From Hyalella azteca (taxonomy: Eukaryota > Arthropoda > Malacostraca > Amphipoda > Hyalellidae), in assembly GCF_000764305.2 (NCBI RefSeq), contig NW_025940675.1:1-64000 (forward strand): 64,000 nucleotides of DNA, given 5' to 3'. The position numbers were made by a program, and so were the translations under genes. The notes below the pieces were generated by a model that did not search any database, was not told the DNA's origin, and saw only the letters and a list, made by a program, of their open reading frames with translations. Every line of letters starts with the position of its first letter. Positions within the stretch are counted from its first letter, which is position 1. Below are positions 1 to 13,145 of the stretch, one piece after another.

Positions 1-720
1 TGACGCTGTTACACGCAGTTTGACGTTGGGTCCCTGACACCAAGTCCCACCTTAATGGAAGACGCTGCTTGAGCACATTGTATGAGACAGCGTGGGATGT
101 AAGATGGTTTAGTTTATTGTAGTTTATTGTAGTTTATTGATATTGATATTAAAATGTAGGGGGCACTGGGATATTCTGGTTAGCTCAAAGGCTGGAGAAA
201 CATTATGCCGGCCTAAACAGAATCAGATGTGCCATTAGACGAACTGGAGAACATCAACAATGAAGATGAGGCTTAATTGAATTTTAAAAGTCGAGACTTA
301 CATAAGAATAGTAGACGAATACGTCGTAAATTTTTATGTCAAGCATTCAAGAAAGTCTCTCATGCCATCACCACCTGTAGCCTACCCCAGATGTGAGTAA
401 TAATTAAGTCCCTCATCAAGTAGAAAACGTGCCACCTTTTGCTCTCTGAACTTTTTCGTTTGACCTCTTCGTTATCTAATTATACTCCAAAGCTGGTTAA
501 AAAGAAGCATAATGGTTTTCCATATAATTTTTTACCATATACCATATAATTTTTTATAGTATTCCAGCATAGAAATGGGTGATACTGTTGGCAGTCTTTC
601 TATTTTTCATCCACTGTAGCAGGAGCAACGTCCCCGTATATGCCGCTATACCTACGCTGCTGATGTGTTTGCCGTGAAGACACTATATAGCGAATAAACG
701 AAGTTTGTGCATGTTGATAT
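1..720. other. unique AT-rich sequence, no gene seen
   Basis: No convincing coding region is visible. A 10-base unit (agtttattgt) is repeated about three times near 112-139, and a short direct duplication with the core ccatataattttttac lies near 518-557. Nothing else stands out. Confidence 0.5.
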
Positions 721-875
721 AAAAAATATAACTCCGTACTCACTGCAGTGAGTGACAGAGAGCGCATTTTCTCGTCGACGAAAACTTGAGGTCACGGACT
801 GACGGACAGACAGACAGACGGACATGGCGAGCACAATAGTGCATTTTTTCCATAAATGAGAAAATGCGCTAAAAA
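721..875 (-). mobile_element. family A foldback repeat, copy 1
   Basis: About 155 bp, seen again at 7712, 49387 and 59458. Read on the minus strand it starts TTTTTAGCGCATTTTCTC, continues through a tract of GTCC/GTCTG units, then GTTTTCGTCGACGAGAAAA, a 16-base palindrome ACTCACTGCAGTGAGT, and ends in ATATTTTTT. AGCGCATTTTCTC near one end is inverted as GAGAAAATGCGCT towards the other. It has no coding capacity of its own; the open frame crossing it on the minus strand is incidental. The short length and inverted ends suggest a non-autonomous foldback or MITE-like element, but no target-site duplication could be fixed. Confidence 0.7.
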
Positions 876-3800
876 GAAATAAAAGATATAATTTAAGTGT
901 GGATTTTGAGCCGTATCTAAGATATCCTTTGTACGTATATGTACTTGTGTCATATGCAAATTTAAATTTTAAGTGTTGTAAATAACTCCTCGATCCACTT
1001 ACTGATAATAAATATTGCATATTCGAAACGACGTAAATCGATCCTAATGAAATGTCTCTCGGAAACCTTATATTTGAACTTTACAATCCCACAAAAAGCC
1101 TGATTCGCCAAACAGAGAAAAGTAATGAGGAAATCATCAATACGATACACTCTGTGGTCTTCAATGAAACTTGTATTAAAGAAGAGTTTCTGCTCAACTA
1201 CACTAAGATATAAAAGAATTTACGAAGCTAATGCATGGTATCCAGTAAGCTAATTACATTGAAGTATCGTTCATAGACACAACGAATACACGAGACGTAA
1301 GTCTATAGTTCATGAAGTGAGTCTGCAGGCACTTATTTTTATAGTCTTTTAGCTTATGCATTAATTTTCGAATGATCATATTAATTACCTTCCATATTTT
1401 TGTTCCGTTTCGTTGGCACACCTGTTATCTCCTCTTAATCTTATTCACTTCGATGTTTTTCTTCACCAATATAAAGCCCGTTTAGCCGTATAATAGGTCT
1501 GTTAAGATCTTATCTCTATACATCCTGCCCTAGCTGTTACTTGATTCTCTTGTGCTCCTCGAGCGCTTCTGTTCTCCCTGAGCTCCTCAGTTCCAGAACG
1601 AGACGGCCACCTGCAACTAATTCAACAGCCCTGACCTCGGCTACAGAGGCTTTACTGTGGAAGATAAGCGCTATTTTCAATCCAGCTAAGCCGACCGATT
1701 GGTCCCAAATAGACCTGAAGTGCATGTCTCTAAAATTCGACTTGAGCGCCCTCGGAACGTGAGGTTTTTTCTAACTCAAAACAATTCTTTTAAGCCAAGA
1801 AAGTCTTTAGAAATCGTCTTGTAAATTGGCTGCTATGATGGGAGAAAACGTTTCTCTTGCTCCATGCTTGGGCTCGATAGTTGATAGCTTGGCTCAATGT
1901 GACCGCCGCGCAGTACGATGTGGCTGCATGTGACCGCTGTACAGCATTATGTTATTTCTAGCATAAAATTTTACTTTTTGATCGTTATCTTATCTGATTC
2001 ACAAATCATCTTTGCTTCTGATATCATAGCAAATTACTTCATGTATCCTTCCAACGTGCCTCGCATGCATGCCTCTTCCTTCTGCTCTGTATGCCTGCGA
2101 GGTCTCCTCGGCTCACCGCTCTTCCATTACGGTCTCTCTTTGGACGATCGGTCGTGGTGGTGCAAATCCGTGCAGCGGTTCGGCAATTTGTACATCGGGG
2201 GAGATTTGCCACCACTGGCCGCGTGTAAGCGAGTGTCGTCGCAAGTGCCAAACATGTACGTCAATATATAGAGTGAGAGAACCGCAAGAGCCGGCTACTG
2301 TACACGAGCTTAAGAGCTTTAAAAGAGCCTCACAGGCGTCTTGTCGAGGTCTTTAAACGGGTGATATATAGTGACTCAGCCATGAAGGTGCTGTGACCTC
2401 AAGCTATACGCTAACCGCTACCGTATATGAAGGCTTCCCTAAATTTATCCCAGTATCCTGCTCCCAGGCTGGAATGCTGGGACACTTCCGAGCATTGTCG
2501 CTGGATTTTTAAGGATACTGCGATCTTGATTGGTCTCTAAATATGATACGGGAAAGTTATGTTTAGATTTTGCATTTTTTTAATCCACGGCAAATTATTT
2601 ACTGATAACGGTAAGAATATGAATTTTGTATGTCATTGCAGGTAGATAACTTTTGTTTTTATGTACGTTTTTCTGCTTTAAAATGAACAGCGGATTTATG
2701 CTGATATTTTCAGTTTGATAGAGAGACCTCGAAATTCGTACTTTACCTCCTGTATAATGACTTTATCAGATTTCCATTAAAATAAAGATTAACGCAGATC
2801 AAAGATTACCTACTATTTTGAAATTTCATCCAGTTTTTGCAGTTTACTGTTAGTTACAACTTCAACAAAATATCAAACGAAAATCTTCAGCGACCAAGTT
2901 AAGAATCCGGATTTTCCATGGCTTCAATTTCTCCGAATACGACGTGCCAACTCTAGTGAAACCCCACAGAACATTTCTAAGTCAACGCCTAAGTTTTGCT
3001 GCTCAGGTATGCGCGACAACCGCTTTGAACTAACCCCTGGCGTCTCTTCAGTTTTGAACGCAACTCTCGCCATATCTTTGATACCGCCGCAATGCATAAA
3101 AGACCATCACTGACAACAGATCGCTGAAGAGAAGGAACATATTGACTCTGGCGCAGCTCAAACAAGCTCAGGCCTCTGGGGAGGGCCTGAGCAGACTTCC
3201 AGCCTGTTCTGGAAGCCGGCCTCCGGAGCTATTTCAGTCAACATGTCTTGCCCCTACACTGTTGAATAGTTTGCTACAATTTTGATGTCAACAGCTGCTA
3301 GTAATTATTTCAATCTATTGAGGAATTTTCATTATTGTTGTGTTGGATGGTCATGATGGTTTTAAAACTGTTCGAAAATGCAGCTGTACCCTTTGGATAG
3401 TGGTGGGTTGAACTGATTGTGGAGCTGGCCTCTGAAACGTTTTCGATGTAAACTTAGTAACTTTAACTTCCTTGTATATAAATTTTTGGTATTAAAGGGC
3501 CAGTTTAAGTACATGATTTTTTATATAAAAAACATGCCACATGCTTGCTGACGCGAGTGTAGAGCTGGTGCTGGTGCTTTCTGTTGAAGCCAAACGGCGC
3601 TTATCTCTGTGAACGCCCTATGTCGTCGCCAGGCTCTGGCGGACTGCATTCGGGAACCACCCGAGTGATTGATTAATGAAAGCAGGAGACGAAAGCTCGG
3701 TGCATGAGCTAGGTTGAATCATTTGCATGTGTAGAATTGACTTTTCTCTGCGCTTTTATATGCATAAGTTTTTTGAATTGAGGCTATTGAGTTCAAGAAG

Positions 3801-5496
3801 TATATATATTGCATTTTTTCAGGAGGTACGTGAGTGGCAATCGTATATTCGCAAAAAAGTTAAATCGTTAGAAGACAGAGACGAGTTATGTGCGGATTAA
3901 TATTGGCAATAACTCAATTTCCAGTATTTTTGCTGTAAATAACCAATAGCTCTGAAATCTTCAGAAGATCTCTTAACCTATAAATACCTTTGATCTGTAC
4001 TATCTTTCCGTTGAAGTCTCGCAAATTAAGTAAATACATGAAACAAAAGAGTTACACTTGTTATCAGTAACTGACCATGAAATATTATGCCAGTCGAGGC
4101 AGAACGGAGTTGTGGATGCTGCGATGCCAAGGAACCACAAACTTGAATTATTCTCGAAACTTCCAATTATTCCTTCAATTATATTCTCATCACCGGTCCG
4201 CTGATGTGCACGTGAGTCAGGATGTGGGTTTCATACAATCTAACGCTTTGGTACGAATATTATTAGGTACGAATATTATTGACATTGATCCATGTGTCCG
4301 TAGACAAAGGGCCAACTCATTGTTTATTGACGTTAGCACTACCAGGTCTTTGGATGGAAGTAGCATTAACGACGGTTAAAGTTTCAGAATACCCATAGAC
4401 AAAAGGAAAAGACTGGAAATAATTCCAGACTCAGCTGAATGTCGGTAAGAGTAGGAATATCAAGGGCATAACGTCGAAATGAATTACCTCGACGAAAATA
4501 AGAGTTCTCAGAATCGAAAATGGTGCATTATCCCACTGAAGGTGTGTAATATTTCTCCCTTATTTCCCTTTCTATAGTTAATACATAATATTTGAATGGG
4601 CAATTTTACGCTCTCTTTTGAAAGCGTTTGCAGTTTCATGAAGCTCCATGTTCATCGGTTGCAACACAAGTTAAACTGCTTTGAAAATTTAATAAAACCA
4701 ATTAATATTCTAGCATTTTTAGGAACAGTTTCAAATTTAAAATATTATTTTAATAATGACAGAAAACAAACGATCGTCTATTTATGGACTCGTTTTACGT
4801 AACCCGAGGCGTAATATAATCACAACTCTCGTTGCCATATAACTGTCCTTGCCAAGCCTCGCTTATTTCTGCCGCTCTATTTCTGACTGGCCTCCAAACT
4901 TTGAGTCCTTGTCTCGAACGACCGAGCGGATTTTAGGTCGTGGCTGAGTCAATATTCGATGACGGTTTTGCGAGTTCTGACGTACCTATTTCGGTGCTCT
5001 GCACTATATTTATGCCCACAGTCAATATTGGGGCAATATTTTGTGTCGGCGGCAAGTCCATCGCTTCTCAAACTTGCTGCTTCTAGGATCATTTCCGCTC
5101 GACTCTTTTTATCGCACAAACTTAGCTGCAAAATACGACCCTGATCTGGCGCCTGCAATCTTGGCGGAATGCGTATATTTTGAACTTAGAATTTCAATTT
5201 GTCAGTAGTGCCGAGGAAGGATTCTGTTTGTTTTAGGATATAGTTGGGCTTTATTTGGCAAATCAATGACAAAGTTGTACTTTTTTTGACCCGCTCCAAA
5301 ATATAATGAACTGGAGCGCAGAAGTTGAATCTATTCATTGTCCATGGTTGATTGGACTATTCATTGTCCAATTATCGCATAATTTGCGATTATTAGGATA
5401 ATTTATGCTGATTTAGAATTAATGGATAAATAACCATTTCATAACGAGGGATTTCCTGAACCCGCGAAAGTAATCTGGTACTTAGTCTAGCCTCTA
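876..5496. other. unique sequence, no supported gene
   Basis: Mostly unique AT-rich DNA with GC-richer patches at about 1540-1760, 1880-2400 and 3130-3250. Frames of 60-117 codons occur on both strands (the minus strand at 1537-1725 and the plus strand at 4077-4379 look the most protein-like), but none has supporting splice signals or a recognisable domain, and frames this long are expected by chance in 64 kb. A 16-base direct duplication lies at about 4250-4281. Confidence 0.45.
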
Positions 5497-5600
5497 TATA
5501 CCTATCGGTGACGGCCTCTAGACCTATACCTATAGTGCTGACAGCCTCCAGACCTATACCTATAGTGCTGACAGCCTCCAGACCTATACCTATCGCTGAT
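5497..5600. repeat. 30-bp tandem repeat, about 3.5 copies
   Basis: The unit acctatacctatagtgctg plus acagcctccag is repeated with few changes. The period is a multiple of three, so both strands stay open across it and give decapeptide repeats (for example TASRPIPIVL on plus). That is an effect of the period, not evidence of a gene. Confidence 0.85.
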
Positions 5601-7711
5601 ATCATCGCTTCTTGCAAGTATCGATTGTTAAAGCTAAAGCCGCTGCAAATAACTCCCAGCCATGCAGCTTCATCATTAATCTTTGCCAAGTTATTTTAGT
5701 CGAGCATTTGGCTCGCCTCTATCGCAACGGCAAAACATTTTCTCGCTAATAGCTTCAAATTCATATCGAGGAATTTTGTTTTGTAAATCGCGTCCATTAA
5801 TTCTTATTTCAACGCACCAACATTGAGAAAACTTTCAAGATTAAAGATGAACGGTTTATGGCCTCGTAGATCTATTTTTGTAGTTCTCAATATATATCTT
5901 AGTTTATATACCAATTTTTATGTAAATCTAAATTTGTTTTGTGATTAGTTAAGTAAATTACTAAATTAGTTAATTAATTAGTTTAATTACTTGCTATGAG
6001 ATTCAACAAGTCAACACTGCAAAACGAATTTCCCCCAGACCACTTCTGCTTTCATTCAATTCAAGTTTATGAATACCGTTATATTAATAAGAAGAACAAA
6101 TCTATTGTGTATTCGTAAAAGTTTGTGTGTCAATTGGAGCAAGGTACTGTAAATATTTCGGGACTAATCGTGCGCTAATCCACAATAATTATCGTGTTGC
6201 AATATTGAATTGGAAAAAATGTTGTTTATAATATTTTTATCAGGAGACTTTGGAAAATTGAGAGGAGCATATATATTTAATAATTGATAGGTATGTGATA
6301 TGTAATTAGGTTATAGGGGTAAATTTGAGTAAAAAAATTCAAGTTTCTATCGAATTTTAAAACGAGACCTTTTTTAAAGTTCCGTGTGATGTACGAGTTT
6401 GTGTGTTTTTTTTAGTATGAGTACTAAAATTTCAGGATGATTAGCTGGATTCGGATAACGAGATTGCCGAATAATAGGCAGTATCTACACCGGGCAACAC
6501 CAAGCTAACCTAATAGTACGTGATAAGATACATGAAAGAATTTAAAAAGAAATTATTTTTGAACTCAAATGAACACAAATGTATTTTGATCGTTCGACAA
6601 AATGTAACTGACTGTCATTTTTCATATTTTCAAAAGCCTCGTATTACAAAAAGTAATTTTTATTGGTGGTGTTACTTAATGAAATATTCAATATTGTTAG
6701 CTCGTTGACGTTAAAGCATCGTGGTACAAGTAACTAAAATTAGTGGATCTGTTAGATTCACTTGGAGTTTATTTCAATTTGACGGACGACTTTTCTCGGA
6801 AGCGCCAGTAGCTGGAAGCTGTTGACACGAAGCTCGGAAAGCTTTCAGGGTCTCTTTGTTGTGCATTGCAAGAATACCCCTAACATAACATGAACAAATA
6901 TACTGCAGCATGCTTATGTTCGTGATGGTATTTCATAATATTTTCTTAAACTGTCCGATAAGCAATTTTTTATTGTTTCAACACACATGTTATGTGTTAT
7001 GGCACTTCTGCTTATCTTTCCATGACTTTGTTGAACCAATCAAGTATACATTCTTGTTCGTTTATAAAGCTCCTAGATGCTCACAAGTTCGGCGAATTGC
7101 AAGTATTCCATGAGGTTTTGTGAATCTTCACTGAGCGATGCATAGTTCAATGATAATAAGGATGATCATCGATTTTTCAGTCTACAGCTTATTCAGGAAG
7201 TGAGTTATGCTAACGTTGCTTAGAGAAATTTGCTGGGAGTTAATATTTACGAACGGTTCGTGACTTCGTTCTGACAATTAAGTAAAGCTTATAGGTGTGG
7301 TGAAAATTTATTGTATAACTCCACGAATTAATTGAGACTGCTGCATTCTGGAGTAAAAGTTTCTCTCCTTAATAAGCGAATCATTTCAAAGCAATTTAAA
7401 TGAATGGCGACATCTCGTTGATATTGAGAACTGTGTCTGTTTTTGCTGCAGGACTTAACATGGCAGACTTGTTCCGATATTCAAAGGCGTGGTGGACAGG
7501 CCGCGCGGCAATGCACAGCTTGTCATGCACGAGTCTGTCAGCTGAGCGGAAAAATTTTACCGTCATTCGGTGCGCTTCATTTATTTATTTTTTTTTCAGT
7601 GAATTTAGGTTCTAAATTTAGGCTTCTGACACACGATCCGCATTTTGGCTTCAATCTCATGCACTGAAATTTCTCTTGAATTTCGGAACCTTAGATTTTC
7701 AATGCAAATAA
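5601..7711. other. unique AT-rich sequence, no gene seen
   Basis: AT-rich with no RNA gene, recognisable domain or array. Several 60-70 codon frames occur and are unremarkable. Confidence 0.5.
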
Positions 7712-7881
7712 TTTTTAGCGCATTTTCTCATTTATGGAAAAAATGCACTATTGTGCTCGCCATGTCCGTCCGTCCGTCTGTCTGTCTGTAGTCCGTCTGT
7801 CCGTGACCTCAAGTTTTCGTCGACGAGAAAATGCGCTCTCTAGCTGTCACTCACTGCAGTGAGTACTGAGTTATATTTTTT
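7712..7881 (+). mobile_element. family A foldback repeat, copy 2
   Basis: The longest copy, about 170 bp. It starts TTTTTAGCGCATTTTCTC, has an expanded GTCCGTCC/GTCTGTCTG tract, the GTCGAC-centred palindrome, the inverted GAGAAAATGCGCT, the CTGCAG-centred palindrome and a terminal ATATTTTTT. Copies differ mainly in the number of TGTC/GTCC units, which looks like slippage after insertion. Confidence 0.75.
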
Positions 7882-10800
7882 CAATCTTAGCGCCTGTATT
7901 TTCTCACTAAATTCGAACTTTGAACTCACGCTCAAATCTCGAGCTTAGGATTCTTGTAGCAAGTTCGGGCTCTTGGTTTTTGCCACTAGACAACGGCGGC
8001 GACGTCAGGATGTATTGAAGCGACCTAAATTGGACGGGAAGCTCTTTCTGGGGCTGACAAAAGGCATCCCGTGCGCCTCCTCCTTTTATTGATGCCTGCT
8101 CTTCTTGTCGCAATTCAACTTACATTTCTCGGACGTCCGCTAATTTGCTCGCAACTTTCTCGGGCACGGAATAGGAGCTCCTTTACCGCAATTAGATTAG
8201 ATATGTCACTCAGCAGTTAAATAATGAGATTTTACTGGATTAAATTTACCTTGATGCTTAATTTCTGCAATGACATAATTGATGTGGTTTCGTGAGGCAA
8301 CTTTTTCGTTATTGCGAGTGATGTGCGTTACCAGACATTTGATTCTGGTTCAATTAATAATATAACTTGGTGTTTCATTATTCGTATGTGCATGAGGAAA
8401 GTATTTCATGTGGTCTGCGACAGAACTGATTGTTATTTAATCTATCTGCTATATTTGTGCTAAAAGCTCGTTACTTCATGTAAAGTATATCTTAGCGATG
8501 CACGTTTTATGCAGTACTTTCTTCAATATTTATTCTAGGATTGTTCTCCCGCTTCATTGCCCGTGGAGCGCTGCAGCTGTGCCAGCTTTAATTATTATCC
8601 ATTTATTACCGTTTTTAGTTGCAATTGTGGCAGTATAGCTACAGGATGGACGAAAATTTTTCAATAATGGGAAAAAGAGATTGCTGCCCTCGACTCAGTT
8701 TTATTTCTTACTTCATACTGTCTCCACAAATTTCATTTAGTTTGCATGTCTCCACATCGTTTATATGATTTTTTCCCCATAAATCCTTGAAAGTTTATTG
8801 CAGAGTTGAGCTTTTAGCTTGACTCGGTCGCGAATATTCATTCGTTTGATCTTTATCTTCTCTGTAAAGCGGAATTTCACAGTCTATGAAAATATCGGGA
8901 TATTCGTTAGTGTGTTATAGTAGAAATGAAATGTTAGAACAATTTAAAGTGAAACTCGTGAAAATACTCAATTCTGAATCTTAAACATGAAAGTGATGGT
9001 AATGAAATCATGAATCATTCCTAGAGCTTCGAACTGAAATAACTCTTTTGATTTGCAAATTGTGACAGAATTAATGTTTTCAATTTTTGTAGTTTAACCA
9101 TCACGAGGTCAACATTTTAATCACATTCGCTGAACGCCCAAATAAACCTTGCCCATCTCTCTCATGAGGGGAGGAAGACCATCTACATCCCTACCGTGAC
9201 AACGCAAAATATTAGTTCATTGTAATTAGTTAATTAGTTTTAAATTCCCAGCACTTTCTCACTGCCGTAGAGCAATGAAAATTCGAGATCAAATATAATT
9301 TTTATTTGTAGTAATCGTCCCGCCGGTCCTTTTCATGACAAAGGCAATGTAAACCTGAGTTGTATTTTAATGTGTTTTAACCCCTCGACCTCTTCTTTTT
9401 TGAACCCTCACTCTTCTTGCTTTTATTGAGGGAAGAAGGAGAGGGGCTGTGTATGGCAGTAACATACACTCCTAACACTCGCTCTTGACGAGCTGTGTGA
9501 TCATTTCCAAGTCCCGACGCTCGCTTCATATTCTTTCATCGTTGCTAACTCTACTGGCGGCGACAGATCTGTTGGGAGCATCAACTCGGCACTTCAAATT
9601 AATGACTGTTTCTGATTACAATTCTGGTATCAGAGATAATTGAATAATTTACCTTCGGGAACGAGTGGTTGTCCCAGCGCGTGTCTTTCTATTGGAAATT
9701 AGGGCTGGCCAACTGCCAGTAAATTGACCTGCAATCTAACAACGCCTGTTAGGGGTGTTGGTCAGGGGATCTGTGACGACTTCTTAGCAAACGTCTTTCT
9801 GAAATTTGAATGGTAACTTTTACTTCAAATTTATATAATGATTAATGATATAATGTATATTGATGTAATGATTTAATGATTTTAATATAGTTTCAATATT
9901 AGAGAAAACGTCGGTCTCACTTTACGGCTTAAACGTTGTTTGAGACGCACGTCATCACTTCAAAACTGTGTATGCACTCTGTATTCAAATTCCTGATATG
10001 TTAATTGAATACATTCACATTACTGAACTTGCATGGGTGAGTTTTTCCCCGAAATTATGTTAATTATAAATCTATGGTGCTGCTCACCTTTCTACTAGGG
10101 TTATTTTCCTATCGAGTAATCGAATTTCTCATAAATTCCTGATCAATCCAGCTGACGATCTCAGAGTTGATGAACAGAACGAGGAGCCATCAGACAGCCA
10201 TCAATGACGCCAAGGATGCAATCTCGTCCTAACTTAACTTGGCTCCCCCTCCCCCCCTTGTGTTGCCCACAGCGCTGACCGGGCCTATGTGTTATCAGTG
10301 CAACGCTAGTGTTGCTCTTATCATCGAAGAAACCTAACGACATCGCGTCTTCGAATGCTCTCTGTGTGGTGAGTTTCGTATGCTCCTGCGTCGTGTGCTT
10401 TTACAAAGTTTACTATCTTATACCGTACTGCATACCCCCGTGTCGCGTATTCCTATACCGTATGCTTCCGTACCGTATATGTTTGCTTGAGTGGCATGAG
10501 TGCCATTCTTCTTGCTTCATTTCACCCATCGTTTTAACATTATAATTTCGATAGCGGCGCCCATCGTCTATAATTAACTGGTCACCCGACATTCGGTACG
10601 CAAAATCACTGTTCATATTTTTAAAGAAAATAATATTAAAAAATATTTTACATTTATTTGCGAGTTATTGTGCTGAACACTAATCTCCGTCTTACACCAA
10701 ATATTTCAAACTTTGAAAATTATTCTCCGGAAAGATTGATCGTCGTCAGTAATTATTCATTATAAATCCTGCGCACTATGTCAACGTCAGAAGACTACGG

Positions 10801-11986
10801 GTGAAAGAGTCTATCAATTGTCCAGGCAGGCAATGTCGGCTGACATAACGCTCCCCTTTAGTCACAAACCTCGAGTGTTTTATTCAGTGTGCGACTTTTT
10901 CTTTCTAGAATTTCAAGCATTAATTTCTCTTCTACGGCCGTACGAGTAACGCAATCCAGACTAGGACTATCCCGTATAGGGTAGAATGACTCTTAAAATC
11001 GCCCTAGAACGTACGCTCTTGAGATTTGCATTAGGTTGCACGCTAGCTGCTAAATCTACTCAAGAGCCTCAGTAAATTTGGTGCCCTACAATGCGCTGTA
11101 TCGAACTGAGAACGGCGCTTCTCGCTCGAAGTACCGCTGCTCCAGATTTACTGTGATTGCACTAAAGCCTGCACAGGGCGATGCACCGGCGAAATTAACT
11201 GGTAACTTCGTCGTGATATTGCACCGCTCGGACGCTCCTAGTCTTGTTTCCTTTCGAGGTGCCGTGCTGCTGCAGGATTTGATTTTTTGTTGAGTTGCGT
11301 TAACTGAATCTGCATTTGCAGTTTCAGCTTGATGGTTGCTATGAAATAATTTCAATTCAACAGCGGCTGATTGAAAAGTATGGTCATTATAATCTCCATG
11401 TGTGCTTGTTTTTTCATGAAGCCTATTTTTACATTTATTTCGATTTTTTTCTCTCTTGATTCGTGCTTGCTGAACGCTAATCTGATGAAGCTTGTATGTA
11501 CGCTTTACACGTGCTTTTATTATTTTCAGTCATCAATTCCTGCGTAATACTATTCATGAATGCTATGGGGAATGCTCATTGCTGAACTTATTAACTACAA
11601 AAATTTTGGATGTTCTTATGATGTGCGTTTTTCTCTGGGTCTCTTAAATGACTTGCTTAGTATGCTATAAATGTATCTCTCAAAACAACGTTAGCCTATA
11701 TACTATATTGCTGACTTATAACGTCCTGTCCCTGTTATCTTAAGAAAATATCTTGAGAAAAATTGCTAACTTTCCAAGACTTTCCCGGGAGAGTGAGCGC
11801 TCGAGTCCGTGCAGCCTGCCGGGATCAAAAGTTCTTATCGAACTCATTCTATGACTCGCGTTGAGCTCAGTTACGTGACTATGTGCAACGATACGTGGCA
11901 TACCCATTGAAAATTATGGGCAAATCTGCGTCGGCTGATTCTTGGCTGTGTAGTGTCAGCTGGAAAGTGGCTAGCTTCTTAGCCCG
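7882..11986. other. unique sequence, no supported gene
   Basis: AT-rich overall, with GC-richer patches around 10150-10350 and 11070-11340. Degenerate taccgta-rich sequence lies at about 10415-10480. Minus-strand frames at 7907-8113 and 11086-11355 are open but have no domain or splice support. No RNA gene was recognised. Confidence 0.45.
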
Positions 11987-12130
11987 GAGCCATACTTTCA
12001 AAACTCGCTAAGTGAACGTAAGTACTTACGCTCTATTTTCTTGTCTATGATTGGTGGATTTTGCTTGACAGGCCGTCAATGATTGGCTGATGAACTTACG
12101 ATCTCTTAACTTTTTTTAAAAGTATAGGCC
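11987..12130 (-). mobile_element. family B inverted-repeat element, copy 1
   Basis: One of six copies of a ~145-bp element. Its ends are imperfect inverted repeats of about 40 bp: one end reads GAGCCATACTTTCAAAACTC, and the other, reverse-complemented, reads GGCCTATACTTTTAAAAAAA. A subterminal 14-base palindrome CGTAAGTACTTACG is present. Two direct CCAATCAT motifs sit in the middle (seen here as ATGATTGG). It is flanked by CCCG on both sides, a possible 4-bp target duplication. It has no coding capacity. MITE-like, superfamily not assigned. Confidence 0.75.
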
Positions 12131-12436
12131 CCGGTCGGCAGGAGCAGGCTGGTCGGATTAGTCAACTTTACACTCAACTCATAATAATGATGATATTCAT
12201 GCTAAAACTTTTCCTGGTAAGAAGAAATAGCTTGAAATGGTGGGACTTTAGAAGATCATTGTTGTGCTTATATGCATCAAGTTAGTTCTTTGTTTTGAGA
12301 ATTGTTTTAAGATTCCAAGCCTTAGTCTCCCATGCGTCGTTTAGGTGTGAGCGCTTTCTAGGTTTTCTTTTTCAGTAACAACTAATGAATATTTTTTGTT
12401 TTACGTTTTATTATTTATTTTATTTTATGAATATGG
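12131..12436. other. unique sequence, nothing recognised
   Basis: No gene, array or structured element seen between the family B copy and the hairpin that follows. Confidence 0.45.
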
Positions 12437-12490
12437 AGGTTTTCGTTCGTAAGACAGCATATTAAAATGCTGTCTTCCGAACAAACACCT
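12437..12490. other. 24-bp stem hairpin with 6-nt loop
   Basis: Arms 12437-12460 and 12467-12490 match at 21 of 24 positions when one is reverse-complemented. The ten bases next to the loop (AAGACAGCAT/ATGCTGTCTT) pair perfectly, around the loop attaaa. The stem length and scattered mismatches resemble a small-RNA precursor, but a decayed foldback is equally possible. There is no conservation or expression evidence. Confidence 0.45.
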
Positions 12491-13145
12491 TCTCCAACCC
12501 TAGTGCCCGTTAATTCAAGTGCATTGTCGCATTCGTTTTTTATAATCGTGATCAACTGAACTAATCTCGTGTTGGATGAAAAGTTCGGTTGTTGTCCTCT
12601 TCGTTATCACAGTTTTTCGTTTAGCGGAACAATTTACAGCGTTTTCATGCTTCCGTAAACTGAAAAGTTTGAATTAACCCATGTTTGTAGCAGACATTAA
12701 ACTGAGGTTTTGCGCTATAATGTGTTCTGGGTTTTCTCATCTACGTAACGTTTAGAAAATAGAAAACTTAATTTTTTAAAATTCTGTGTTTTTTTAATGT
12801 TTGTAACTAGAAATATTCCTCTCGTCTCTTTCAATTTGTTGAGAGAATAGTTGTAAGAAATAGTATTCATCAAGAATAAGTATAAATAATAAGATACTAA
12901 GAATAAGAATAAATATAAGAATAAGAATAAATACACCTTCAGTCCGAATTCTTCTCCAATTACCTCCTGATTATCTGTTAAGAGAAATTTCTAGCCAGAC
13001 AATTGACTTGCGGCAGATTACCGATCAGTTGCCCGCGGTTCTTCGCGCTGTTTGCTGCCCAAACAAATTCGATTTGAACTCACGACGGACTTTGCATACC
13101 GACCGCCGTGGGCTCCAAAGGTTCACTCATGAATAATTCAAACGA
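12491..13145. other. unique sequence with AAGAAT low-complexity tract
   Basis: Low-complexity sequence built on aagaat/aaataa units lies at about 12875-12936. The minus-strand frame crossing it gives a YLFLFLYLFLFL-type peptide that simply reflects the tract. No gene seen. Confidence 0.5.

Noticed and set aside
652..1020. 122-codon minus frame with an AMSVCLSVRQSV-type segment
   Set aside because: That segment is the translation of the GTCC/GTCTG tract of the family A repeat; such peptides arise wherever the element lands.
4077..4379. 100-codon plus frame with a fairly natural peptide
   Set aside because: It contains a 16-base direct duplication, has no recognisable domain and no splice or promoter support; within chance expectation.
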